Assembly (NCBI GenBank): GCA_965249215.1
Contig: CBDFLN010000001.1
Span: forward strand, 1-64,000
Origin: G963667675 sp965249215
GTDB lineage: Bacteria > Chloroflexota > Dehalococcoidia > Lucifugimonadales > UBA3495
Direction of reading: 5' to 3'
DNA length: 64,000 nucleotides
Each line of letters starts with the position of its first letter. Positions within the stretch are counted from its first letter, which is position 1. A program made the position numbers and the translations under genes. Below, in pieces: positions 28,301 to 40,300 of this stretch. The notes beneath the pieces are model-generated. The model searched no databases, was not told where the DNA came from, and saw nothing but the letters and a program-made list of their open reading frames with translations.

Positions 28301-31300
28301 TTCGGAACTTCGGTGGCAGTGCACGGCGACACGATCGTGGTCGGGGCGCCCGAGGAAGACACCGGAGCGAGGGGCTCGGCCTACATCTTCACCAAGCCGG
28401 CCAACGATTGGGCCGACATGACTGAGACGGCCGCACTGAGGGGCGAGTCGGGTGGAGACCGGTTCGGCCGTTCCGTAGCGGTGTACGGCGACACAGTCGT
28501 GGTCGGGGCGTTCGAAGTAAACGGCACAAGAGGTGCGGCTTACCTATTCACGAAGCGCGCCGCCACCGGAGTCTGGGACGATTGGGATGACACCAGTGCC
28601 AGCAATGCAACTCCCAAGCTGACCGCCTCCGACCGCGCCAGTGGCGACCGGTTCGGCCGGGCCGTAGCCATGGACGGCGACACGATCGTAATTGGTGCGC
28701 CCTACCACGACTACGACGACCCCGATAACAACACCAACGATGTCAGCAACTCCGGTGCAGCGTACGTCTTCATCAAGCCCGCCACCGGCGGTTGGGCCAC
28801 CGACACCGAGACCGCCAAGCTAACCGCCTCCGAACGCGCGGAGAACGACCAGTTCGGGTATTCCGTCGCGGTGGACGGCAACACCGTCGTGGTTGGTGCG
28901 GACCGAGACGACAGCAACAGCGGTTCCGCGTACGTCTTCACCGAGCCTCAAGGCCGCTGGACCGATACGGAAGGTACGGCCACGCTCACGGCCTACGATC
29001 GCCGTGGGGACGATCGCTTCGGCAACTCTGTGGCGGTCGACGGCGACACCGTGTTGGTTGGGGCGGTCGGGGACGACAGCGATAAGGGTTCGGCCTACGT
29101 GTTCGGCACCGGTGCGGAGTGGGCCGACATCCCCGGCAGCGGAGCGGGGACCATCTCTCACATCGCCAGGGCTCTGCGCAACAACGTCAAGCACACCTTC
29201 CGGGTCCGCGCGGTGAACGCGGCGGGAGCGGGCGACGCGTCTGAAGCGGACGCGAAGCCGGTGGCGGCGACGTCCGTCCCCTCCGGACCCGCAGACCTCA
29301 CCGTCACTCAGACCGGCGTCGGCCAGGTGCTCTTGGCGTGGACTGCGAGCACTGAACCGCTGACCGTCAGGCGTTATCAGTACAAACAGAACGATGGTAG
29401 CGGCTTCGGTAATTGGATCAACATCGAAGGAAGCGATTCCAGCACCGCCTCCCACACGGTCACCGGTCTGATCGCCGGGATCGAATACTCCTTCACCGTC
29501 GGCGCCGTCAACGGTAGCGGTCAATACGCCTCGGAGGTCGAGTCCATAACTCTAGAAGCCCAGGCCGCGGCGCCCAGCAATTTGGACGCGGACGCGGGCG
29601 ACGAGCAGGTAAAGCTGAGTTGGGACGATCCCGGTGATTCGACCATAGACAACTACCAGCTCTTACAGATCGACCCGAGCAAGCTGACCGCCGCCGACGG
29701 CCTCCGGGGCGACGAATTCGGAATCTCCGTCGCGGTGGACGGCGATACCGCAGTGATCGGAGCGTACCAAGACGACGACGCCACCAACGGCGACAATTCC
29801 GGTTCGGCCTACGTGTTTACCGAGGTCTCCGGCGTGTGGAGGCAGGTAGCCAAGCTGACCGCTTCCGACGGCGCGGCGAACGACGAGTTTGGGTATTCGG
29901 TCGCTGTGGACGGCGACACTATCGTGGTGGGGGCACACCAAAACGACGCCGATACCAACAACAACAACGACGAAGGCGCGGCCTACGTCTTCACCAAGCC
30001 TCCCAGCGACTGGGCCGACATGACTCAGACAGCCAAGCTCACCGCCTTCGGCGCTGCGGCGGGCGACGAGTTCGGAATCTCCGTGGCTGTCGACGGCAAC
30101 ACCATCCTGGTGGGAGCGCACCAAAACGACAGCGACGATGGTGCAGCCTACGTCTTCACCAAGCCCTTCACCGGCTGGGCCGACAGCAGCGAGACCGCCA
30201 AGCTCATCGCTTCCGATGCCGCGGCGGACGACGAGTTCGGAATCTCCGTCGCGGTGGACGGCGACACCGCGGTGATCGGGGCGCGTCAGAACGACGACAA
30301 CGGCAGCCAGTCCGGTGCGGCCTACGTCTTTACCAAGGTCTCCGGAGTGTGGAGCCAGAAAGCGAAGCTGATCGCCTCGGACGGCGCCGCGGACGACGAG
30401 TTCGGAATCTCCGTCGCGGTGGACGGCGACACGGTGGTGGTTGGGGCACGTCAGGACGACGACAATGGCAACCAGTCCGGTTCGGCTTACGTATTCACCA
30501 AGCTCAGCAGCGGCTGGTCCAATAGCAATGAAACGGCCAAGCTGACCGCTTCCGACGGCGCGGCGAACGACGAGTTTGGAATCTCCGTGGCCGTGGAGGA
30601 CGACACCGCCGTGATCGGGGCACGCCAGGACGACACCAGCAACGATTCGGCCTACGTATTCACCAAGGTCTCCGGCGTATGGAGCCAGAAGGCCAAGCTC
30701 ACCGCCTCCGATGGCGCCGCGGACGACGAATTCGGGATTTCCGTGGCGGTGGACGGCGACACCGTGGTGGTTGGAGCGTACAAGCACAACGTCGGCGAGG
30801 GCACCGGTGGGGCGAACGCAGGTACGGCCTATTTGATGAGCATTTCGGAGTGGGCCGACATACCGGGTAGCGACGATGAGACCACCTCTCACATCGTCAC
30901 CGGCCTGACCAATGACGTGGAGCACACCTTCCAGGTGCGGGGCGTGAACGCCGCAGGCGCGGGTTTGGCCTCGGCCCGCGCCGGAGGTGCTCCCACGTTT
31001 GCGATACCGAACCGGCCCACGGGTTTCGCCGCGGACGCGGGCGATACCGTGATGGACCTGAGTTGGGATGACCCCGAAGATTCGACCATAGAGAAGTACC
31101 AACTGCTCCAGATTATTCAGGGCGGCAAGCTGACTACGACGTCCACCGACGACCCGGTGGTGCGGGGCGACGGGTTCGGAATCTCCGTCGCGGTGGACGG
31201 CACCACCGCCGTGGTCGGGGCCTATAAGGACGACGACGCTGGCGCTGATTCCGGTTCCGCCCACGTCTTTACCAGAAGCTCGTCTACCGCTCCGTGGAAC

Positions 31301-34300
31301 TGGGCGGCCAAGCTCACCGCTTCCGACGCTGCGGCGAACGACGAATTCGGAATCTCTGTCGCTATCGAAGGCGACACCATCGTCGTGGGAGCGCACCAAA
31401 ACGACGCCGACGACCAAGACAATGACGAAGGCGCCGCCTACGTCTTCACCAAGGTCTCCGGTGTCTGGGGCCAGAAGGCCAAGCTAACGGCTTCCGACGC
31501 CGCGGCGAACGACGAGTTCGGGATTTCCGTGGCGGTGCACGACGAAACAGTGGTCGTAGGAGCGCACCTGGAAAACGCCAACGACGACGACCAAGTCATC
31601 ACCGACGACGTCAACGACTCCGGCGCCGCCTACGTCTTCATCAAGCCCGGGAGCGGCGGCTGGGTCACCGGCACCGAGACGGCCAAGCTCACCGCTTCCG
31701 ATGCCGCGGAGAAAGATCAGTTCGGAATTTCCGTGGCGGTGCACGACGACACCGTAGTCGTAGGAGCGCCCTACAACGACTACGACGACACCGATGGCGA
31801 CACCGATGACGATGAGGGTGCGGTCTACGTCTTCACCAAGCCCGGGAGCGGTGGCTGGGCCGACGCCACCGAGACCACCAAGCTCACCGCCGATAACGGC
31901 GCGGCCAACGACGAGTTCGGAATCTCCGTGGCTGTGCACGGCGAAACCGTCGTGGTTGGTGCGCACAAGTACGATGTCGGCGGCGGAACCGAGAAGGCTA
32001 ACGCCGGTGCGGCCTACGTCTTTATCAAGCCTACCGGCGGTCCTTGGGCCGACGGCACTGAGACCGCGAAGCTCATCGCCTCCGACGCTACGAGAGGAGA
32101 CGAGTTCGGCATTTCCGTGGCCGTGGACGATGACGAGGACACGATCGTGGTTGGGGCATACCTAGACGACCACACTGACGACGACGGCAACACCATCGGC
32201 AGTGCCGGTTCGGCCTACGTCTTCACCCAGGATTCCAACGGGTGGAGCCAGAAGACGAAGCCCACCGGCCCCTCCCGCGGAAAGGGCGACTGGTTAGGGT
32301 ATTCCGTTGCGGTGGCCGGCGGCACCGTCCTGGCTGGGGCCTACCAGTCCAGCATCAGCGGCCCCGATTCAGGCGCCGTCTACCTGTGGACGGTCCCGCA
32401 GTGGGCCGACATTACTAATAGCGACGCGACGACCACGTCCCACACCGTCACCGGTCTGACCAACCGGGTCGAGTACGGCCTTCAGGTCCGCGGGGTAGAC
32501 AAGGTGGAAGGGGCCGGCGCCGGCCCGCCCTCACACCCCCTCAGGGCCACGCCGTTAAAGCCGAAGCCAGCGGAGCCGACCGGTCTCTCGCCTGTGGCCG
32601 GCGACAGCCAGGTGAAGTTGAGCTGGGACGATCCCGTCGGGGACTCGCCGCCCATCATCAACTACCAGCTATGGCAGCATGCCGAGCACCCCACGCTGAC
32701 CGCCGACACCCGGACGGCGAACGATGAGTTTGGGTATGCCGTAGCGATAGACGGCGACACCGCCGTGGTCGGGATGCCCGGGGACGACGACGGCAACCTC
32801 AATGCCGGTGCCGCCTTCGTATTCACCCGGGACGACTCATCCGGCACGTGGAGCCAGGTGGCCAAGCTCAGAGCCAGCGATCCGGGTACACAGAATACGG
32901 ATCAGTATAGATTCGGACTATCTGTGGCGGTGCATGAAGACACGTTGAATGGCGACACGATAGTGGTTGGCGCTCCCGATCACTCGAACAGTAAGGGTGC
33001 GGTGTACGTATTCAGCGAGCCCTCCAACGGCTGGGCCAACGATACGGATTCGGACGATGTAGATAATGAATTCGACCACACAACGGAGACGGCAAAGTTC
33101 CTAGCCTCGGACGGGACGGCGGACGACGAGTTCGGGAATTCGGTAGCGGTGGTCGGTAACACCATTGTGGTCGGGGCGTACCTGGACGACGACAATGGCG
33201 ACAGTTCCGGCTCGGCCTACGTCTTTGACGAGCCCTCCGGCGGCTGGGCCAACGATACGGATTCGGACGATGCAGATGCTGAATTCGACCACACAACGGA
33301 GACCCTCAAGCTCAGCGGGAGTAGCGGTTCCGACAATTTCGGCAGGTCGGTAGCGATCGACGGTGACACCGTCGTGGTTGGGGCCAGTGGAGACGATAGT
33401 GGTGCGGGTTCGGCTTTCGTCTTCAACACCGATGGTGATGAGGTTGCCAAGCTCACCGCCTACTCTCGCAGTAACAACGACAGATTCGGGCGTTCAGTAG
33501 CAATCGACGGTGGCATCATCGTGGTCGGGGCCTACGGGGACGACGGCGATAGGGGTTCGGCCTACGTGTTCACCAAGCCCGATACCGGTTGGGCCAACAG
33601 CCCAGGGACTGAGACGGCCCAACTCACCGCCTCCGACCGCAGCGGCGGCGACGAGTTCGGGCGTTCGGTCTCGGTGGACGGCGACACCGTAGTGGTTGGC
33701 GCCCATAAGAACAATATCGGAGGAGGCACCGATATAGAGGGTTCGGCCTACGTGTTCACCAAGCCCAAGGCAGAGTGGGTAGACAGTTCTGAGGCTGCCA
33801 AGCTTCCTGGACCTAGCGACAGTGACGACGACAAATTCGGATGGTCCGTAGCGATAGACGAGGACACGATTCTGGTGGGGGCGGACTGGCAAGGTGGCAA
33901 CGACGCGGGAGCCGCCTACCTTTATGACATCCGGGTGTGGGCCGACATCGACGGAAGCACGGGAGAGACCAGGTCCCACTTTGCGACCGGCCTGACCAAC
34001 GACGCGGAGCACACTTTCGCGGTCCGCGCGGTGAACGACGGCGGCGCGAGCGGCCTGTCTGATCAGGTGTCCGCGGAACCGGCGAGCGCGGCCTCGGCCC
34101 CCGCGAAACCCAGGTACTTCTCCGCGGTGCAGGTTGGCGCAGGCGCGGTGCGTTTGGCGTGGGAGCCGAGCGCCGATCCCCTGACCATCGTCAGGTTTGA
34201 GTACACGGCTGACGGCGGTTCCAATTGGCCGAGAGCCGTTGGGAGCCATTCCACCACCGTCTCCTACACCGTCTCCGATCTCGTGGTGGACACCACGTAC

Positions 34301-37300
34301 ACCTTCGCGGTCCGCGCCGTCAACAGCGCCGGAGAAGGCGTTTCTTCCGACCCTTGGTCGGTAACAATAGCTGCAGCGCCGGACAGACCCACTGCGCTCC
34401 GTCACCGTCCTGGCGACGAGCAGGTAGAGCTGAGTTGGCGTTACTCCGGCGGGCAAACGTCGACTACGGGGTTCCAATACCAGCAGAAGACCGAGGGCGA
34501 CTTCGGCGACGATTGGACCGACGTCACCGGAAGCACATGGGCGACTAGGTCCCACATTGTGACCGGTCTGACCAACGAGATCCCCTATACCTTCCGGGTC
34601 CGGGCCGTGAACGTGACCATCGGAAGCGACACGACCAACGAGGTGGACGCGACCCCTTCAGCGTCCGGCTCCCGCCCCGCCCGGCCGACAAACTTCAATG
34701 CCGAGCAGACCGGCGTCGGCCAGGTGGAGTTAACGTGGAACATGGCTCCGGAGCGCTTAGCGGTCACCGGCTATCAGTACACGGCTGACGGCGGTTCCAA
34801 TTGGAGCGACATCTCCGGGGGCGATTCCGGCACTGACTCCCACACCGTCTCCGGCCTGAACGCGCCCGACCCCAACCTCGGCCCCTACACGTACCCTTTC
34901 GCCGTCCGCGCTGTCAATAGCGCTGGTTCAACTGCGTCCGACTTCATGCCCGTGACGATCTTCGATGTGCCAAATAAGCCCACCGGGCTCGGCACTACCA
35001 GCGGAGACACCCAGGCGACGTTCCGCTGGAATGTGACGCCCGTGACCACGGATCGGCCGATAGACAAGCACCAGCTATTGCACCTTCCCCAGAGCAAGCT
35101 GACCGACGATGACGGTGCTGACGACGACGAGTTCGGGTATTCGGTAGCGATAGATGGCGACACCGCCGTGGTCGGGGCGCGCCTGCACGACATCGGTGCC
35201 AACGCTAATGCCGGTGCGGCCTACGTCTTCGTCTTCACCGAGGCCGACGGTCTGTGGAGCCAAGCAGCCAAGCTCACCGCCTCCGACGGCACGGCGAACG
35301 ACGAATTCGGAATATCCGTGGCGATAGACGGAAGCACCATCGTGGTTGGGGCGCACAAGGCCGACTACATCGATCTCGACGACAGTAGCAACAATTTGAC
35401 TGATTCCGGCGCCGCCTACGTCTTCACCAAGCCCTCCAAAGGCTGGGGCGACTGGAGCAACCTGGATTCCAGTGGCAAGGCCGCATTGACCGCCAAGCTC
35501 ACTGCCTCCGACGCCGCGGAGAACGACGAGTTCGGAATCTCTGTGGCTGTGCACGGCGAAACAGTGGTCGTAGGAGCGCACCAAAACGACGCCGATGACC
35601 AAGACAACAACGAAGGTGCGGCTTACGTCTTCACCAAGCCCGGGAGTGGCGGCTGGGCCACCGCCACCGAGACCGCCAAGCTCACCGCCTCCGACGGCGC
35701 GGCGAGGGACGCGTTCGGAATCTCCGTAGCAGTGTACGGTGACACCGTCGTGGTCGGAGCGCATCAGTCCCCGTACGAGGAAGCCGGTGAGATCATCGAG
35801 GTGGGGCCCGGTGCGGCGTACGTCTTCACCAAGCCTGCCAGCGGCGGCTGGGCCGACAAAACTGAGGGGGCCAAGCTCACCGCCCCCGACGGCGCGGCGA
35901 AGGACGAATTCGGGATCTCAGTTGCCATCGGCGTTGATAGCGTCGTGGTCGGAGCTCACCAGCCCCCGTACGAGGAGGAAGATGAAGACGGTAAGATCAA
36001 CGAGGTAGAGGTGGGGCCTGGTGCGGCCTACGTCTTTACCAGGGATTCGAACTCCGGCAAGTGGGGCCAGCCGGTCAAGCTCACCGCTTCCAATGGCGAT
36101 GCGAGCGATGGGTTCGGCAAATCCGTTGCGGTCTCCGTTGTGGTGGACGGCGATGAGATGGACGTTGATACCATCGTGGTCGGGGCGTACCTGGACGACC
36201 GCGACAACGCCGCTCGTGACACCGGTTCGACTTACGTGTTTGCCCGAAAGTTAGGGGTGTGGAGCCAGACGCTCAATCTCGCCGGCCCCGATCCCGACCA
36301 GAAGGACCGGCTCGGATACTCCGTCGCAGTAGACGACCGTACCCTCCTGGCAGGCGCGCCTCAGGACGACAATGATCCCGGTTTTGCCTACGCGATGGAC
36401 ATCTCGGACGCGGAGTGGGTGGCCTTCGTCCCAACAGGATTAGACGACGACGGCAAAAACTTCTACCGGGTGCTCAATCTGACCAACGACCAAGAGTACG
36501 CCTTCCGGGTGCGTTCGGTGAACGCCGCCGCCAATCGTCCGTCTGACGAAACCGTCGCGGCCACGCCCATGAGTGCGAAGCCGGGCAGGACCGAGGGTCT
36601 GTCCGCCCAGCCAGGAGATTCCCAGGTAACGCTCAGTTGGGATGACCCCCACGATTCGTCCCTAACCGGATACCAGGTGCTGCGGCCTCCCGAGCAGACC
36701 AAGTTCACCGCCGGCTCCGACGGCGAGAGGAACGGAGCATTCGGGGCATCGGTAGCAGTGGACGATGCCGCCGTCGTGGTTGGTGGCACCGCCGTGGTTG
36801 GTGCGCCCAAGCACAACGTAGGCAGCAAATCCAACGCCGGTGCGGCCTACGTCTTCACCGAGGTTGACGGTGTGTGGAGCGGCCCAATCGAGCTCACTGC
36901 CGGCTCCGATGGCGCGGAGAACGACTGGTTCGGGTACTCCGTAGCAGTGGAGGGCAACGTCGCCGTAATCGGCGCGTACCAGCACGACACCAACGATAAC
37001 GCCGATGCTGGTGCGGCCTATGTTTTCATCAGGGACCCGCTTACCGGTGTGTGGAGCGAGCCAGTCAAGCTCCTTGCCGACGACGGCGCGGAGAATGACT
37101 GGTTCGGGTACTCCGTTGCGGTGGACGGTGAAACCATCGTGGTCGGGGCACGCTGGCACAACGGAAAGGCGGGCGCGGCCTATGTCTTCACCAGGAATTC
37201 GATGACCCGTGTGTGGGGCAACGATCCGGAACCAGGAGAAACCCACAGGGTAGAGACGGCCAAGCTCACCGCATCCGACGGCGGCCCATTCAACTATTTC

Positions 37301-40300
37301 GGTCACTCCGTTGCGGTGGACGGTGAAACCATCGTGATTGGGGCGCCGGGATACAACGCCAATACGGGTGTGGCCTATGTCTTCACCAGGAATTCGATGA
37401 CCCGTGTGTGGGGCAACGATCCGGAACCAGTGGAAACCCACAGGGTAGAGACGGCCAAGCTCACCGCTTTCAATGGCCACGCAGGCGGTGGGTTCGGGAA
37501 CTCCGTTGCGGTGGACGGTGAAACCATCGTGGTCGGGGCCCAACAAGGCGACAGAGAAAGGGGTTCAGCTTACGTCTTTACCGAGCCCACCGGCGACGGC
37601 GGCTGGGCCGACAACACTGAGACGGCCAAGCTCGCCGCTTCCGACCGCGAACTGGGAGATCATTTCGGAAACTCCGTTGCGGTGCGGGGCGGCTCCATCG
37701 TGGTCGGGGCGTACACCGCCAACATCAACGAATGCGACGAATGCGGCGAAGATCTTCGTTCCGGTGCGGCTTACCTCTTCACCAAGCCGGCCGGCGCAGT
37801 CTGGGCCAACGATCCGAACAAAGACTACAGAACGGAGTCGGGCAAGCTCACCTTACCCACCAACGAAGAAGAAAGGGGCGACGAGTTCGGAAACTCCGTC
37901 GCCCTGGACGGCCAGAGCATAGTGGTCGGGGCACCCGAGGGCAACGATGACTTCGGTTCGGTCTACGTGTCGGACATCCCACAGTGGGCCTTTTTAGCAA
38001 GCGGAGCAGAAACCACGTCCGCCACCGTGGAAGGCCTGACCAACGGCGTGGAGTACGCCTTCCAGGTCCGCGCCATCGACTTATATGGAGAAGGCCTGCC
38101 CTCGGACATCGTTCAAGCAGCGCCCATGCCGGCGCCAGATGCGCCGACCAACTTCACCGCAACCGCGCAAAACGCCAGCGTCCGGCTCGCCTGGGACGAC
38201 CCAGACGACTCCGGCATAACCCGGTACGAGTACCGTCAGGCCAGCGGTGACGGCAACTTCGGCCCGGCGATCCCAATCCGCGGAAGCAGCGCGACGACGA
38301 CATCCCACACCGTGAGAGACCTGATCCACCTAACGTATAGGTTCCAAATCCGCGCGGTGAACGTGTATGGCGCAGGCGATTGGCCGCCCTCGTTGAACGC
38401 CACTCCTCGAGCGCCCAACCGTACCCCCTACTTCATTGGCGGCTACAGTGGCACGTTCACCATCGATGAGAACACGTCGCCGGGCACGCCCGTGGGCAGC
38501 GCCCTCACCGCCACAGATCCGAACGGCGATACGCTCTCGTACTCGCTGTCAGGGACCGACGCGTCTTCTTTCGGCATTGACCGCCGCACCGGCCAGTTGA
38601 TTGTGAAGCACCCGCTGGACTTTGAGACCCAGTCCGTCTACGAGGTGACGGTCCGGGTCAGCGACGACCGCAACGCCAGCGACGACGTCGATGTGACCAT
38701 CACGATAACCAACGTAGATGAGGCCGGGACGGTGTCGGTGTCCTTGGAACGACCAGAGGTCGGGACCGCGTTGACCGTCTCATTGAGTGATCCCGATGGC
38801 TCGGTGTCCAACATCTCCTGGCAGTGGGCCGCGTCCTCAGATGGTTCCAATTGGAGCGACATCTCCGGGGCCAACTCGGACTCCTACACCCCGGTCGCAG
38901 ACGATGTGGGCATCAACCTCCAGGCAACGGCCTCCTATACGGACGGGCACGGCCCAGGCAAGTCTGCAGACGCCGTCATGGAACGGCAGACCATCCAAAG
39001 AGATCCATCGTTCGAAGGCGACGTCACATTACTGACCGTTGATGAGAACACACCGCCGGGCACCCTCGTGGGAGACGCCATCACCGCGACAGATCCGGAC
39101 GGCGATGTCCTGACTTACTCGCTGTCGGAGACCGACGCGTCTTCCTTCGTCCTAGACGGCTCCACCGGTCAGATCACCGTCGGCTCCGGGACCATGCTCG
39201 ACTACGAATCCGGGCCTGCGAGGCACACGGTCATCGTCTCCGTCCACGACGGCAGGGACGCCTACGGCAACGACGACTCCACGATCGACGACCGCATTGA
39301 AGTGAGCATCGACGTCAGCAACGTCGATGAGACCGGGACGGTGTCGGTGTCCCCGGAACGACCAAAGGTCGGGGCCGCGCTGGCCGCTTCCCTGAGCGAT
39401 CCCGACGGCTCGCTGTCCGACATCTCCTGGCAGTGGGCCGCGTCCTCAGATGGTTCCAATTGGAGCGACATCTCCGGGGCCAACTCGGACTCCTACACCC
39501 CGGTCGCAGACGATGTGGGCATCAACCTCCAGGCAACGGCCTCCTATTCGGACGGGCACGGCCCAGGCAAGTCTGCAGACGCCGTCATGGAACGGCAGAC
39601 CACCCAAAGAGATCCATCGTTCGAAGGCGACGTCACATTACTGACCGTTGATGAGAACACACCGCCGGGCACCCTCGTGGGAGACGCCATCACCGCGACA
39701 GATCCGGACGGCGATGTCCTGACTTACTCGCTGTCGGAGACCGACGCGTCTTCCTTCGTCCTAGACGGCTCCACCGGTCAGATCACCGTCGGCTCCGGGA
39801 CCATGCTCGACTACGAATCCGGGCCTGCGAGGCACACGGTCATCGTCTCCGTCCACGACGGCAGGGACGCCTACGGCAACGACGACTCCACGATCGACGA
39901 CCGCATTGAAGTGAGCATCGACGTCAGCAACGTCGATGAGACCGGGACGGTGTCGGTGTCCCCGGAACGACCAAAGGTCGGGGCCGCCCTTACCGCCTCC
40001 CTGAGCGATCCCGACGGCTCGCTGTCCGACATCTCCTGGCAGTGGGCCGCGTCCTCAGACCGCGCGAACTGGCAAGATACGGCCGGCGCGTCTTCCTCCA
40101 CCTATACGCCCGTTGACCTGGACGCGGACAAGTATCTGCGGGTCACGGCGTCTTACGCTGACGGCGAGGGTTCCGGCAAGCAGGCACAGGCCGTCTTGAA
40201 CAACCCGGTCCAGGGACTCCCCGAAGGATTTCCCTGGTGGGTTATCGTCGCGGTAGTGATTGGGGTAGTCGCCGGAGTCGTTCTCATAATTGTGGTGCTA

